The notes under the pieces are model-generated. The model was not told the DNA's origin, made no database searches, and saw only the letters and a program-made list of their open reading frames with translations. 64,000 nt of DNA from Diphasiastrum complanatum (Eukaryota > Streptophyta > Lycopodiopsida > Lycopodiales > Lycopodiaceae): NCBI GenBank assembly GCA_029204225.1, contig MU831959.1, positions 30,527 through 94,526 of the forward strand, read 5' to 3'. Made by a program: the position numbers and the translations under genes. Shown piece by piece: positions 20,132-33,053 of this stretch (positions are counted from its first letter, which is position 1; every line of letters starts with the position of its first letter).

Positions 20132-22200
20132 TGTCGAAAATAGGTTAGATAATTGTAGCGGAAACTTCCTACTTCCAGTGCATGACTACGCCTATCAAAA
20201 CTCAATAAAGTGGGAATCACGTTCAATCTTTAGCAACTAACTTTGAAATTGCTAGATACTAAGTGATTACGTAGCCAAACATGAAGCATTGAATTCTCAA
20301 ACAATTTCTATCAGTTACAAAAAAAATACAGAGATGTAGGCATTCTAACATATACTCAACGCAATAAAGGATAGTATTGATTTAGAAAAACAAATCAGAT
20401 GCTAATGAGCGCAAAACAATAGCGGATAGAAACTGCGCACTCTAAGTTGTCTCAAAGTAACTGAGGATAAGTCTGATAATAAGTAACTATGCTGATAAGC
20501 AATAGCGCAATAACAACTCTCTAATATAACTCTAAAAGACTGAGCTAGAATGCTCAAGAGAGTTCAAGCTTGAAAGCTTGATAGAGAGCTAACAAAAATA
20601 CTTGCTGATTGATCTCTTGGATCATTTTTTTAACTTGCTTGCTTGAAACTGTATGAACATAAACAACTATTTATACTAAAAATTAGGTTGTCAATTGCGA
20701 TTCGAGTTGGCTGGGATTTGTTGGCATCCATCTGGTTTCTTGTCATTGATTGCTGATAAGCGATGAAATTGGCCGTAAACGTTATCTGCATAAATGAACC
20801 AAAACTGCAGTTTTGTAGAAATGAACTAAAACAGCCACAGGCAACATTGTCGCAAAACTGTGACAGTGTCAAGATTTTTTGAAATAGGAGATAGTGCCTT
20901 TAAATCTCATTTAGGGCTGCCCTACACTTTGCTAGAGTCATTTCCTTAGCATTGAGGCTCTTTGGAAAAAGCAAAAATGCGACATTCTGTATGGTAAAAA
21001 TGTGACTCTGCATATTTACACGAGAATCCTGACAGGCGATAGCTTTGCAAAAAGCAAAAAGCCGAAGTGAGAGAGAGATGCAACACTGTGGTAAAACTCT
21101 GTGTATTTCTACAAACTGTGTAAAAACACTTGTAAAAGACTGTAAAAAGACATGGAAAAATCCGCAGAACTGGATAAACAACGAATGAAGATTAAAACCG
21201 ATTAGTCGATTAGGAAGAAGGAGAATAATCCAACACAATCCTTAAAACTCAAAGACTTCCAAGTCGTAAATAAGGTCCTCTTATACCAAGACAAAGCCTT
21301 TAAACAAAAACTAAAATTTTCTGGCCAAGGATCTTATGTAATCCAAAAGTTTCTTGCCTCTGCTTACGTACAACTTCAAACCCTACAAGGCAATACTTTA
21401 GACACTGTGGTCAATGGAAGCAGACTCCAAAAGTACAACGAACCATGTTTTTATCTTGATATGTACTAGGTTTTGTTTATTCCCTAAATTTTGTTACTTA
21501 TTTTTGTTTACTACCTGCTTGACATTTTGATGGATTTTTCGATATGTTTCTTATTTAGAACATCAAGATATCCACAGATCAGTACTACAATCAGACTTTT
21601 TCTATCCAACCACAAGATTCATTTTTTTAATGAAGTTTTGATGCACAATCATACCATATAGAATTCGCTCACATCCATTTTTATTGTCGATGATTTATTT
21701 ATTACTTCCACGAATTCTAGCTCAGTATCAAACTTTTCAAAAATAGAAAAAATCATTTTTTGCATCAAATCCTCACTGACAAAATTTATAGATAATTCGT
21801 TGAGTCTCAAAATTACTTTCACGATTTTTCTGTCATCTCCACAAATTTTGATTGTTCTATCATCTCACTACACAAGAACCCTCATTAGAGCTAGATACCA
21901 TTAGATTAACTGCCAACATCGACACCGACTAGTCCTCCATCATCGACTATTCGACAGACACCGATCATCATCATACTCCAACACCAACTAATCATTGGGT
22001 ACTTCCGACTAGTCGTCAGACACATCCGACTAGTCACTTCACTGACTAAGTCACGTATCAATTCAAATAGTAGGCTCAAAGATTTGGAGGCTCAACAGTA
22101 CCTTCATCATGTCCAGACAAGATCTCTAACGGAACCAAATATTGTCCAAAGGTGACTGCTAACAGCACGTAGTGCCTTAAGCCTATTTGTAAAGTACAGA
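20132..22200 (-). repeat. Copia LTR (left copy)
   Basis: Starts TGTCGAAAATAGG directly after the primer-binding site. It is repeated in the same orientation from 24362 to about 26033, an offset near 4.2 kb. Internal sequence lies on both of its sides, as in a tandem LTR-internal-LTR array. Its outer end is uncertain; the part 21860-22180 also resembles 28601-28907. No gene is seen. Confidence 0.6.
21915..22045. repeat. Short CCGACTAGTC-type repeats in the LTR
   Basis: Several imperfect copies of CCGACTAGTC / CACCGACTA spaced 20-35 bp. The same cluster lies at 28640-28770 in the related LTR fragment. It is probably a U3 repeat array. Confidence 0.55.
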
Positions 22201-22549
22201 CCAAGGATTCTTTTAATTAGTCATCCATGTGTATAAATCCAGTGACTTATCAGTTGCTTGGTTAGATGTTTAATCAATAACTTGATCAAAAATCCAGAGC
22301 ATGATTATATGTTCTTTCTCTCTGTTACCATAGAGTATTGTTTCAGAAAGAATGTGACTCTGTTTGCATTCAGACTTGTATTTTTCACGATTGAATAATC
22401 AATGTTCCAATAATCTAGGTCGTGCATGTTGTGTTGGATGCTCACTTTAGTTCTATGTTCTGATTGATTCTTGCTTGCAGAAAAATATTTGTAGATTAAA
22501 TTGCTTCATGTGAATGTTAGTCTGTGTTGACTATAATGCTCTAAGTTAT

Positions 22550-23483
22550 GCACTAAAACGCTTTCGCAAAGCTAAAGTTGTATATCACTCTACTTCGTGT
22601 ATGGCTATAGAATCGATTGCGTCGATCCATTGACATCAAAACTGTAATCAAGTAGGGCGGTCTTTGAATAGACATAGTTTTCAAGCACCAAGGGATACTC
22701 GCCCCTGTCGCAACATATGTATTGACATCCATACTTACCATAATCATCTCATCTCCAGCTTGAAAAAAATCATGTCAATTGCGTTGAAATTGCCAATTTT
22801 TTATGAGAATATTTTCATTGTTTTGTATCCTTTGGTTCATTGCTTCAAGCCATAAAGTGTCTTATGGAGTTTGCACACATGTCGACATTTACCATCAATA
22901 ATATAAGCTTCGAGTTGCACCATGTAAATATCTTCTTCGATAACTCCATTGAGATATGTTGTCTGTACATCCATTTGCGACAAATGATAGCAAAAGTTGA
23001 ATAGAAGAATCTTTGACTACTGGACTGAAAGTTTCAATGTAATCGACGATGTATACCTGAGAAATCTTCTGACAATAAGTCGTGCCTTTCTTCTGTTGAT
23101 GCTTTCATCTACGTTGTACTTGACTTTGAAAATCCATTTGCAATCAACCACGTTTCTACTAGTAGGTAACTCGACAATCGTCCATGTCTGGTTCTTGATA
23201 AGAGATGAATACTCTTTATCCATAGCTTCTTTCCAGAGATCAGAATCAGCTGACTGAGTGCCTCTTTGACAGACATCGATTCCTGAACAAGGTAGGCTGC
23301 AGACTCATCGATATACTGGTTGGGTGGTCTGCTAGTTCTTGAAGATCTTCTGGGTAATAGAGGAAGTTGATCGTTTCTATCATACTGTAATTGTTGAACT
23401 GCAACATCATCATCTTCTGACCCGTCGTTGATTTGTTGTTTGTTGGAAGTAGAAGAGCTTGGACCTTCAATATGAATAGTCAC
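22550..23483 (-). pseudogene. Ty1/copia reverse transcriptase N-terminal fragment
   Basis: Minus strand: linker with SRTSRPPNQYIDE, then SLIKNQTWTIVELP, VDCKWIFKVKYN and QMDVQTTYLNGVIEEDIYM (the first RT aspartate block), then CKLHKTLYGLKQ near 22830-22870. Stops interrupt it and the YVDD region is missing. It lies downstream of the gag-integrase remnant at 23640-24119. Confidence 0.75.
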
Positions 23484-23639
23484 CTACGGAACTACAAAGT
23501 TCAAAGCATCAGGAGAATCTGACAAGTCGGCTACATGGGAACTGCCCTTTCCTTTGAGGTCTTGAAACTGACCTTCGATGAATATCACATCCCGACTAGT
23601 GAATATCTTCGACTCGATGGGATCGAACAACTTGTAGGC

Positions 23640-24119
23640 TTAATCTGAAGTAGTGTAGCTGATGAAAGACATTTGATACTCTGGAAGTCGAGCTTCTTCT
23701 TGAGACTCATGAGGTATCTGTGCAAAAGCAGTACATCCAAAAACTCGTAAGCTTGATAAAGAAGGTTTGGTACCTATCCAAACTTCGAATGGTGTTTTGT
23801 CTGAGAGGCCTTTAGTAGGACATCTGTTCTGAATATAGGTTGCTATTGAAACAGCTTCAGCCCAAAAGGACTTCAAAAGTATCACATGTAATAACATGCA
23901 CTTTGCTGATTCGACTAAGGTTTTGTTCTTTCTTTCAGCAAGACCATTTGATATATTGAGGATAATAAGTGCGAAAGCTTTATTGTCCTTCGATTTCCAC
24001 TTTGAGTCGTCATCTTCAGGTTTTACTTCTGTACTTGTGACAACATCCCATAATTCACTGGCGATTAGCAAGGTTTTCATCTTAAATTTCCACAAATAAT
24101 AATTGGATCCATTCAACAT
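23640..24119 (-). pseudogene. Ty1/copia gag joined to integrase by internal deletion
   Basis: MLNGSNYYLWKFKMKTLLIA (gag start) runs through AFALIILNISNG and joins in frame to LAERKNKTLVESAKCML, just after the integrase NGLAERKN Glu block. It continues with FWAEAVSIATYIQNRCPT, TPFEVWIGTKPS and LRVFGCTAFAQIP. The zinc knuckle, protease and integrase core are absent, so this was a non-autonomous derivative. The primer-binding site lies at 24350-24361. Confidence 0.8.
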
Positions 24120-24361
24120 GTCTGTGATGAGACCGGCTTTACTTTGAAAATCCGTCTGGAACTTAGTCTGTCGATTGTATTGATGACGCTAAGATGTAGT
24201 AATCCCAACAATAGGAAACCAATTCTCCGATATTGAAAGGTTGAAAAGAACTGAAGATTTTGATATCAATTTAATATCATGAAATATATCAAGTATTAGA
24301 AATTTTGCTCTGATATCATGTAGGAATCACATAAAGAAGTAGTGAAATAGCTCTGATACCA

Positions 24362-26033
24362 TGTCGAAAATAGGTTAGATAATCGTAGCGGAAACTTTCT
24401 ACTTCCAGTGCATGACTATGCCTATCAAAATTGAACAAAGCAATAGTGATGGGAATCACGTTCAATCTTTAGCAACTAACTTTGAAATTGCTAGATACTA
24501 AGTGATTACGTAGCCAAACATGAAGTATTGAATTCTCAAACAATTTCTATCAATTACAAAGAAAATACAAAGATGCATGCATTCTGACATATACTCAATG
24601 CAATAAAGGATAGCATTGATTCAGAAAAACAAATCAGATGCTAATGAGCGCAAAACAATAGCGGATAGAAATCGTGCAATCTAAGTTGTCTCTAAGTAAC
24701 TGAGGATAAGTCTGATAATAAGCAACTATGCTGATAAGAATAGCGCAATAACAACTCTCTAATATAACTCTAAAAGACTGAGCTAGAATGCTCAAGAGAG
24801 TTCAAGCTTGAAAGCTTGATAGAGAGCTAACAACAATACTTGTTGATTGATCTCTTGGATCATTTTTAAACTTGCTTGCTTGAAACTGTATGAATATGAA
24901 CAGCTATTTATACTAAGAAATTAGATTTTCAATTGCGATTCGAGTTGGCTGGTATCCTTTGGCATCCATCCGATTCCTTGACATTGATTGCTGATAAGTG
25001 GTAAAATTGGTCGTAAACGTTCTGTCTTCATAAATGAACCAAACAGTGTCGAGATTTTGTGAAAAAGGAGATAGTGCCTTTAAATCTCATCTAGGGTTGC
25101 CCTACACTTTTCCAGAGTCATTTTCTTAGCATTGAGGCTCTTTGGAAAAAGCAAAAATGCGACATTCTGTCTGGTAAAAATGCGACTCTGCATATTTACA
25201 CGAGATTCCTGACAGGCGATAGCTTTGCAAAAAGCGAAAAACCAAAGTGAGAGAGAGATGCAACACTATGGTAAAACTCTGTGTATTTCTACAGACTGTG
25301 TAAAAACACTTGTAAAAGAGTGTAAAAAGACATAGGAAAATCCACAGAACTGGATAAACAACGGATGAAGATTAAAATCGATTAGTCGATTAGCAAGAAG
25401 GAGAATGATCCAACACAATCCTTAAAACTCAAAGAGTTTCAAGTCGTAAATAAGGTCCTCTTATACCAAGACAAAGCCTTTAAACAAAAACTAAAATTTT
25501 CTGGCCAAGGATCTTATGTAATCCAAAAGTTTCTTGCCTCTGCTTACGTACAACTTCAAACCCTACAAGGCGATACTTTAGACACTATGGTCAATGGAAG
25601 CAGACTCCGAAAGTACAATGAACCATGTTTTTATCTTGATATGTACTAGGTTTTGTTTATTCCCTGAATTTTGTTATTTATTTCTGTTTACTGTCTGCTT
25701 GACATTTTGATGAATTTTTCGATATGTTTCTTATATAGAACATCAAGATATCCTCAGATCAATACTATAGTCGGTCTTTTTCTATCCAACCACAAGATTC
25801 TTTTTTTTTTTGATGTTTTGATGCACAATCATACCATATAGAATTCGCTCACATCCATTTTTATTGTCGATGATTCATTTATTACCTCCACAAATTCTAG
25901 TTTAGAATCAAACTTTCCAAAATAGAAAAAATCATTTTTTGCATCATATCTTCACTGACGAAATTTATAGATAATTTGCTGAGTCTCAAAATTACTTTCA
26001 CAATTTTTCTATTATATCCACGAATTTTGATCA
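24362..26033 (-). repeat. Copia LTR (right copy)
   Basis: Direct repeat of 20132-21855 with scattered substitutions and small indels. It is cut at about 26033, where unrelated AT-rich DNA begins. With the left copy it brackets the gag-integrase-RT remnants. Confidence 0.65.
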
Positions 26034-26859
26034 GACCAATTTTTGTAATGTCAGCCAATTTTACTCATTTTGTACAAAATAAACCACTTACAAGAACTCG
26101 TCGGACCTCAGAACATTGCCTTGAAATTTGTGAACCTCACTAGAAAATCGTGGGCACTGAGGACGATTTTTGGTAGAAGTTACGATTTGCTATCAAAAAA
26201 AATTTCTATATGTAGGCCTCAACCATCCTCTCCACGAGTTCATTCTAGATTTCTGCTCAAGAGTTCATGTTGAAATTTTCTTCCTTGATACGCACCTCAT
26301 TGAGTGTTGCGTTCAAAATTCTCTCTACGTGTATATTTCTATCTCTGATCCAATACATATATCATGCTGGATTAGATTACAAGACTGATTAGCTAAGTTT
26401 AAGCTAAACATCCGTTTAAGTACGTTTCTGTTAACATTGCATGGTGGCGGTGGATCATGATAGTTTAAAAAATTTCATGTCCAAGTTGTTGAGGTCTGAT
26501 AGTTCTTCCATGCTTGATAGTTCGTCCTCACCCTGGCTTCTATATGGATACTCTGAAGTGTCAGCCTGACCCAAAGTGTCGGCCCTCTGAGTATGTGCTG
26601 AAAAACCCAAAAAAGCCGAAGGTTGGCTAAAACAAAGTCCTGGGTCATTTTAGATCTATTATCGCCTTTTTACCAAAAACACGAACTATGCAAAAAACAA
26701 TTCAAATATGTAGACTGTGCACAACCAAGTTAAAATATGCAACAGTCTAAAAAGACAAGAAAAAATACTAAAGTTTAAAAAAAAGAAACTTAATGTTTCT
26801 TCAGCTCACTCTTAAAGCGTGTATTTTCCTGATTTCCAAGCTGGCTCTCTGCCTTTTGA
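26034..26859. other. No gene seen
   Basis: AT-rich DNA with only short open stretches; a possible LTR remnant. Nothing recognisable on either strand. Confidence 0.4.
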
Positions 26860-27600
26860 ACATTGTCTTGTCCAATGCCTTTGTAAAGATATTAGCTACC
26901 ATCTGTTTTGTCGATATGAAGATGGTCTTCAGTTCGCGTCCTTCTCAACCAAATCCCTGATCAAGTGATACTTGATGGTGATGTACTTCGTTTTGGAATG
27001 AGACAGTGGATCTTTTGTCAGATAAATAACAGAGGTGTTGTCCATGTATAGGATCAACGGTTCATTGGTGATCTGTCTTAGTCCATTTAGGAATATGTCA
27101 GCTCATTGGCCATTGTGGCTGCAACAGCATATTCTGTATCATAGGATGATTGGGTAGTTATTGTCTACTTTTTGCTAATCCAGATAACGACTACATCCTC
27201 TTGAGATGCTTTTACTATCATCTTTCAGGGACACCCAGCTTGCATCACTGTAGGATTCAATCTTGAATCCTACATCTCAGCAATAGCATAGGCCATAGTC
27301 CTTTGTGTTCTGCAGGTATTGCAAGATCCTCTTGGCAGTCTTCCAGTGTGTTAGACCTGAATTGACATTGAATTGGCTCAATCTAAGCACTGCCTAACAA
27401 TGTCTGGCCGCGTATTGTCTGCCAAGTACATCAAAGAACCGATAAGCCTTCTATAAGGCTTATGAACCATTGTTTGTCGTCCTGCTTCATCTCTGGGATA
27501 GTTTTCATTTGTCAGCACTATGTCAGGAACCATTGGAATATTTACTCCCTTGCAATTTGTCATCTCGAAATCATCAATAATCTTCTGAACGTATCTTCAC
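26860..27600 (-). pseudogene. Ty1/copia RT-RNase H fragment
   Basis: Minus strand: YRRLIGSLMYLADNTRPDIV near 27400-27470; SYSDASWVSLKDDSKSISRG near 27190-27250, the RNase H strand with its Asp; TEYAVAATMANELT; and DNTSVIYLTKDPLSHSKTK. These are standard copia RNase H landmarks, but frames shift and stops are frequent. Confidence 0.75.
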
Positions 27601-27699
27601 TGGTGTAGATATAGTCTCCTGCCTTGAAGATCTTTGTCGATTTGTAAACCCATGTAGCATTTGGCTTCTCCTAGGTCTGATATATCGAAGTGCTTCAAA

Positions 27700-28600
27700 A
27701 TATCTACCTTCACCTGATCGGCAACAAAATTTACCAATCTTGACAACAACAATCTTGCCTCCAAAAAGCTCAAAAGATCTAGGAAGAAAAAGCATCGATT
27801 GGTGTGGGACCACCAATCCAATAAGGAGGGGGCTAATCTTAGCAATTGTACAAACACAGTGAAAAATATAAAAATAAAAATAAACTTTGTGGCATGTGTT
27901 TTGTAAGCCCACGTATGAGTATTTGCCAATAAACTTCTACTATGGCATGTGTTTTGGAAGTCCATGGGTAGAAGCTTAAAATAATAAAATAACTTAAACT
28001 TAGGATTAGAACTTAGACTTAAGAAACTTAAGCTTAGAAAGATTCTACATTATCTTAAGTCTCAAGTTAGAAAGTTCCAAAAGTTCTAGGTTCTAAGTTA
28101 GAAGTTTTTTAGAAGCCTTAGAATGGCTAGTTTAGAACTAATCCCATAAGCTAGTGGATGCCTATGGAAGGCCCTCCTTGTTATAAGAGGAGAGGTATTT
28201 CTTATGTACACAACACTTTGAGATTATGCTACATTGCTCTCTAGTTGAGAAGTCATTCTATTTCCTTGTGTTCCCATTGGAAGGTGCATAGCTTGAGGGA
28301 AGGTGCTCAGGCCTCCTCTTGTCTCCTTTCATTGGTTTTTATTGTGGCATATTTTTAATTGCTTATTGCTTAGTATTAGCCGCAATATCTTTTCACCCTT
28401 GCTAGTTGGGTAAGCCTTAGCAAGTATATTTATTTTCCATGTAGTGGCTAGTTGGGTACCGCCTTAGCCACACCATTTTTATTTTGAGCACCAGTTGGGA
28501 AGCCTTGGTGCTCCCCTTTTGTTATTGTTCTTTATTTGCAGTTGAAAGCTTGTAGAGCTTAGAAGGGCGGACGAGCAGTCTACCACTATACTACACAAGA
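27700..28600 (+). repeat. Copia LTR related to 44190-45010
   Basis: Shares long phrases with 44270-45010 and, inverted, with 8840-9130, such as the 'gtaagtccacgtatgagta' region, 'cttgagggaaggtgctc' and 'gtctaccactatacta'. No coding sequence. Confidence 0.6.
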
Positions 28601-28908
28601 ACCCTCATTAGACCTAGCTGCCATAGTAGAATAGACTGCCAACATCGACACCGACTAATCCTCCGTCATCGACTATTCAACAGACACCGACTCATCATCA
28701 TACTCCGACACCAACTAATCATCGGATACTTCCGACTAGTCGTCGGACACCTCCGACTAGTCAGTTCACTGACTAAGTCACGTATCTATTCAAATAGTAG
28801 GCTCAAAGATTTGAAGGCTCAAAAGTACCTTCATCACGTCCGGACAAGATCTCTAAAAGAACCAAATATTGTCCAAAGGTGACGGCAATCAGCACGTAGT
28901 GCCTTAAT
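28601..28908 (-). repeat. LTR fragment serving as F2 insertion site
   Basis: Matches 21860-22180. The match stops exactly at GCCTTAA, where the F2 TIR begins one base later, while the empty relative continues with GCCTATTTG at 22181. It is an occupied/empty pair for the left boundary of F2 copy c. Confidence 0.65.
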
Positions 28909-28944
28909 CATTAGAGGAGTTCTCAATATCAAAAAGACCCTTTA
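28909..28944 (+). repeat. F2 terminal inverted repeat, left end of copy c
   Basis: Starts CATTAGAGGAGTTCTCAATA; the 36 bp equal the reverse complement of 18227-18262. It fixes gene B as the gene nearest this end. Confidence 0.85.
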
Positions 28945-29439
28945 AGGAATGCCATGTAGGATATAGAAAAATATCAAAATAAAAAAAACAATATTGTTTA
29001 TTTGCTTGCCCACACCACTCCCAAGGCCTCCCCAACTCCCAATGATCTAACCACAACATCTATAGTCACAGTTAACAACTGTTAACAATTCGCAGTATAA
29101 CTTGACTAAATTCAAAAATATTTCCTCCATTGGTTACAAAAAGAGAATATTTTTACTGCATCTAGAATATGACCGCCATCCCCAAATGCAAATCAGGAAA
29201 AATTGCAAAATGTTTACATATGCATTACTTCCACGAGAATGGAAAAATGAGCACCAACTACCTATTGGAATGAAAAAATGAGCGGCATTTTCAAATTTGA
29301 ATCAAGCATACAAGCATGGAGATTGGATTGATCGTACATAGTATATGATATAATCAAAGATGAGTATTTTGTTTTGCTTCATAGAATTTGGTCATAGTAC
29401 TTTGATGCAGCTGATTACTCTATTCTTTTTTTGATGATG

Positions 29440-31469
29440 ACATTGTATCATCTACATGTGGATATCCCTATTGATTTGGCACCTTTGCAAAGAAAAGGAG
29501 GCAAAGGAATTCAAATATCTGTTGAGGATCGTTCTCGTTACAGGGCCGAAGGAAAAAAAACTTGAATTTGTGGATAGATGAAACATTCTATCCACAAGAT
29601 CCAAGCACTTTGACACATCCCACATTCTCTTCAATAACTCATTTAGTTACATGAATACGCAATGGGCATAGTGGATTAATAGGATATTGTGAAAGATTGC
29701 AGAACCATGGAAAACAATTTTATATGAATAAAGTTCACTTTTTAGAAGGTGAGTTAATTCGGATATCCTCTTATTGTCAGAATAGAGATTGTCTCCAAAA
29801 GACGTTAGAAGAAAATGAACAACTTAATAAAAATAATGAATCATTATAGAATATAACAATCAATATCAAATCAGAACTAGAGCAAATGCAATCAGGCTTA
29901 CAGTCTATTTGTATTGAAAACTTACAATTATTGAAGGATGTGGATTTGGCAAAGAAGAAAGCTAAAAGTAAGAAGCAAAAGCGACAAAGTTGCAAGGATA
30001 TTAAAATGCTTTCAAAAGGAGGTTATCGAAATGGAAGGATCCGTGCATTCAAGTAAGCATATTCTGATTTTTGTAGGTTTTTCAATGACATTTGGATTTA
30101 ATTTCAGCTATGGTGATATTTTGTTAACTATATGTTTTTTTTGCAGATCTGCATTGGTAGCTCCTCGGAATATTAAAGACAATGCTTCACTAGGAATGTC
30201 ATTGGGCACAAAATTGACTTGCAAATCCACTGAGCATATCATGATGAACAATAGGATTTCAAATGTAAAGAATAAAATAGCATAGTCTTTGATGATGGAC
30301 ATTCAAAAATTTTTAGATAAGACTATAGTTCAGGGTGCTTGTGATTTTGCAGGTATTAGTAGAGAAGAATATGCAACAATATTTAAACTAATTAGAGAAG
30401 CTTTTAAGCAAGTTCAAATTAGAAAAGTCCCAATCCCTAGGACAGATCACTTGAAGAAAGTGAGAGATACATTAAACATAGGTATGCATAAGATCACTAG
30501 AACTCCATTTCATATTGAGGTGTATGAAACTGACGGAAGATCGATATTCTATGATTCATCAAGCAATTTATTTGTTGATCTAAATTACTTACTGAGATAC
30601 ATCGTCACATTCTATGATATAGTCTATGAAAAGGTGAATGGCAAAATAATCATAGTACTTAAGTTAGATGAGTCAGAAATTGTGAAAGGGTAAGCAAAGG
30701 AAGCTATCTCTCGATTAGAAGATGTTTTATCAAAAGCAGGACTCCATAAAGGACATGTCAAAATTCAAAAAAATGAAAAGCTTTCAGGAAAGAATGGGAA
30801 CATGCCAACTAAGCCAAGCATAAGAGGAGCAAAAGCACATCATTTCCTATCAAATCATACTGGTAAGGCTTCTAATATTCAACACTTAGTCTGGACATAT
30901 ATTATTGCTGCCATTCAAGACTTCGAGAAAGACGGCAAAACCAGAGTACTAAAAGTTGATGTATGGAAAAAGCTTGATAGTATGATTGCTATTTTAAGAA
31001 AAGAAAAATACTCTGATATTGATAAGAAAGCTGTTCGAAGGACTTGTGTCGAGTTTGTTAATGCGATATCAAAAACATGGGGAGAAGATCACATCACTCA
31101 TTACATGGTTAGTATAAAATTTTCAAAATGCTTTCAAATTTTCATATATATTTAGATCCAAACATAAGACTAACATTATGATTTTGACATATGCAGCACA
31201 TACTAAGAGATCATACAACATTTTTTGCAAATACATATGGAAGCTTGAGTGTATGGTCATCACAAGGGATGGAGAAGTCACACTGGCAAGCACGAACAAC
31301 ATTTCATCAAAATACACAACATGGAGAAACCAATGAAAAACAAAACTACATTTGTCAATTGTTTCAGTGGTTCTACCGCAGAGTTCAGATTCGACATATA
31401 ACAAAGTCCACACAATACAACAAGTTTAGAAAAGCATGCAAGTTCATACAGGAAGAGAAAAGTAGATGA
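29440..31469 (+). pseudogene. Gene B of F2, copy c: transposase with N-terminal domain, catalytic centre deleted
   Basis: ATG at 29440: HVDIPIDLAPLQRKGGKG..., a 1-nt shift, then LNLWIDETFYPQDPST and NGHSGLIGYCERLQNHG. A Gln/Asn/Lys-rich coiled-coil stretch and a Lys-rich patch (KKKAKSKKQKRQ) follow. An intron (GCATTCAA/GTAAGC to TTTTTTGCAG) leads to RSALVAPRNIKDNASL and FAGISREEYATIFKLIREAF, then on to VLKLDESEIVKG. There an 0.9-kb deletion removes the AAFQ-VLKEDH-GDLK-CLYC part. It resumes at AKEAISRLEDVLSKAG and runs to TGA at 31469. Only this copy shows the N-terminus of F2 gene B; it aligns with F1 at 57672-58190. Confidence 0.7.
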
Positions 31470-31603
31470 TTGATGAGTAGAAAATCGTCATTGTCATCAA
31501 ATCATGACATGTTCAGAATTGCTTTGCAAATTCATTGAACAAGAGAGGAGAAATACCCAATGTAAATGTATTGATTGTATTATACCAAAATACAAAGTGT
31601 TAA

Positions 31604-32028
31604 CTATTCATCATCAGATCTTGTATCAGATTCTATGACAGTATTGTCATGTAGAAATTCTCTGCTAGCGTATGCATCTAATAGATGTGCATTATCCTTA
31701 TTTCCACTAGGCTCAATATAAGTGGAATACAATGAATAATGGGAGCTCCTTAAAGGAACATTCCCATCAGTAAAGCCTAAAATGTTCAAAACATAAGATC
31801 TTTTGACAAAAATGATCTTATTCGTCTTACCAAATTTATGTCCTCCTAGGTAAAATGATAAAGCTTTAACTGCCATTATAAGACTCTCCCCGACTGGGCT
31901 CAGCTTGGAATGAGCAATACAGATCTCATTCTTTAGGAAATGCCTAAGATAGTGGCCCAGTCCACTGTTCCTCTGGAACGAGGATGCGTGTTGTCTGAAA
32001 TCACCTCTTCTCGAAGCAAAATCATCTA
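31604..32028 (-). pseudogene. Gene A of F2, copy c: last exon only
   Basis: Differs from 16764-17188 by one residue (Ala to Ser in AARRGG); the exon is open and ends in DTRSDDE. The head-to-head deletion join with gene C is the same as in copy a, so both derive from one deleted progenitor or a segmental duplication. Confidence 0.65.
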
Positions 32029-32030
32029 GG

Positions 32031-32787
32031 AGAATGCAGACAAGGAGGGACTTCTTCTCTCCTAGCTCATCCTCATCCCCTGCGGTTGCCATCACACCAC
32101 CCGCTAGACCTAGAACGCGCAACCGCAGCAGGTGGCTCTTTGTGATACGCAAGTATCAGAGATCAACAACTGTGTTGATCCCAAGAGCTCCATTCTACCG
32201 TGCTGTTCGGAACATAACAAAAAATGATCTCGGACAGCTGGTTAGATTCACACCCAGTGCTCTTCAGTGCCTTCAGGAGGCTGTTGAAGATTACATTAGC
32301 CTTTTTTTTTAGTATTCTTTTTTGGTTGCCATCCATTCCAAGAGGGTTACCATAATGCCCAAGGATTTTCAGCTCCTGATGAGGATGAGGGATAGGTACT
32401 ATAGGTTACATGTATCTTAGCCTGCTGCTCCTAGACCAACTCCTATAGATAGGACTGATCTTCCTACAAAGCATCCTAGGAAGCAGACAGCCCCCAAGCA
32501 TGCTCCTAAGAAAGTGAAGCCTAACCCTTCAAATTTTGTGAAGCCTAACCCGGAATCCATTGTAGATAACAATGCTGTTGATTCATGATTAGTTTTCTAT
32601 TATGGTGATGTTTTTGGCCATTACTAATACATGAATGTTTGCAGTTTACACTTCATGAGTACACATCAATCTAGGTGTACAGATGTAGACAAGAAATTAT
32701 CTTCAGTATACTGGCTAGGGAAAGGCTTCAGTCTCCCTTTATTGATGATGGTGCAAAGGATGATGTAGTTATACTAAATTATCTATA
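32031..32787 (+). pseudogene. Gene C of F2, copy c: H3-like fold, protease core deleted
   Basis: Virtually identical to copy a (17191-17947): the H3-type block IRKYQRSTTVLIPRAPF ... HSKRVTIMPKDFQL, the same two TAG stops, a Lys/Pro linker and a deletion of the Ulp1 core, leaving only the final exon. The TIR-proximal 270 bp follow, to 33053. Confidence 0.75.
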
Positions 32788-33053
32788 ACTGTAACTAGTA
32801 TAGTTAGAAAATTTCATTATACTAACCAACATAATCAAGTAAATTTAACTTGAGGTATTGACGTCGGGCATATTAGCACGTGTCGGGCAGGAAGAAGAAA
32901 CCAATGGGATACGTCCATGCTGCCCGGATACAAATTTCAGAGTCTTCTATATTGCATTTTTATTTTTTAGTTAATTTGAATTACGTTACATAGATTTCAA
33001 GGTATGTGCATTTTGATTGGGCCTTGTGACGGTCGAAACTACAGAAACAAAAT

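Larger units (their letters stand above)
28909..33053 (+). mobile_element. F2 transposon copy c (left end intact, right end truncated)
   Basis: TIR, a 0.5-kb leader without a gene, gene B (+) with an internal deletion, gene A last exon (-), gene C without the protease core (+). At 33053 it stops within the subterminal region and joins a copia gag zinc knuckle; the equivalent of the last 49 bp of copy a, including the TIR, is missing. Confidence 0.8.

Noticed and set aside
32034-32312. H3-like fragments as ordinary host histone genes or retro-pseudogenes
   Set aside because: They lack the canonical tail, share transposon flanks and TIR-proximal DNA in every copy, and have introns further downstream in the same gene; a processed H3 mRNA would give none of this.
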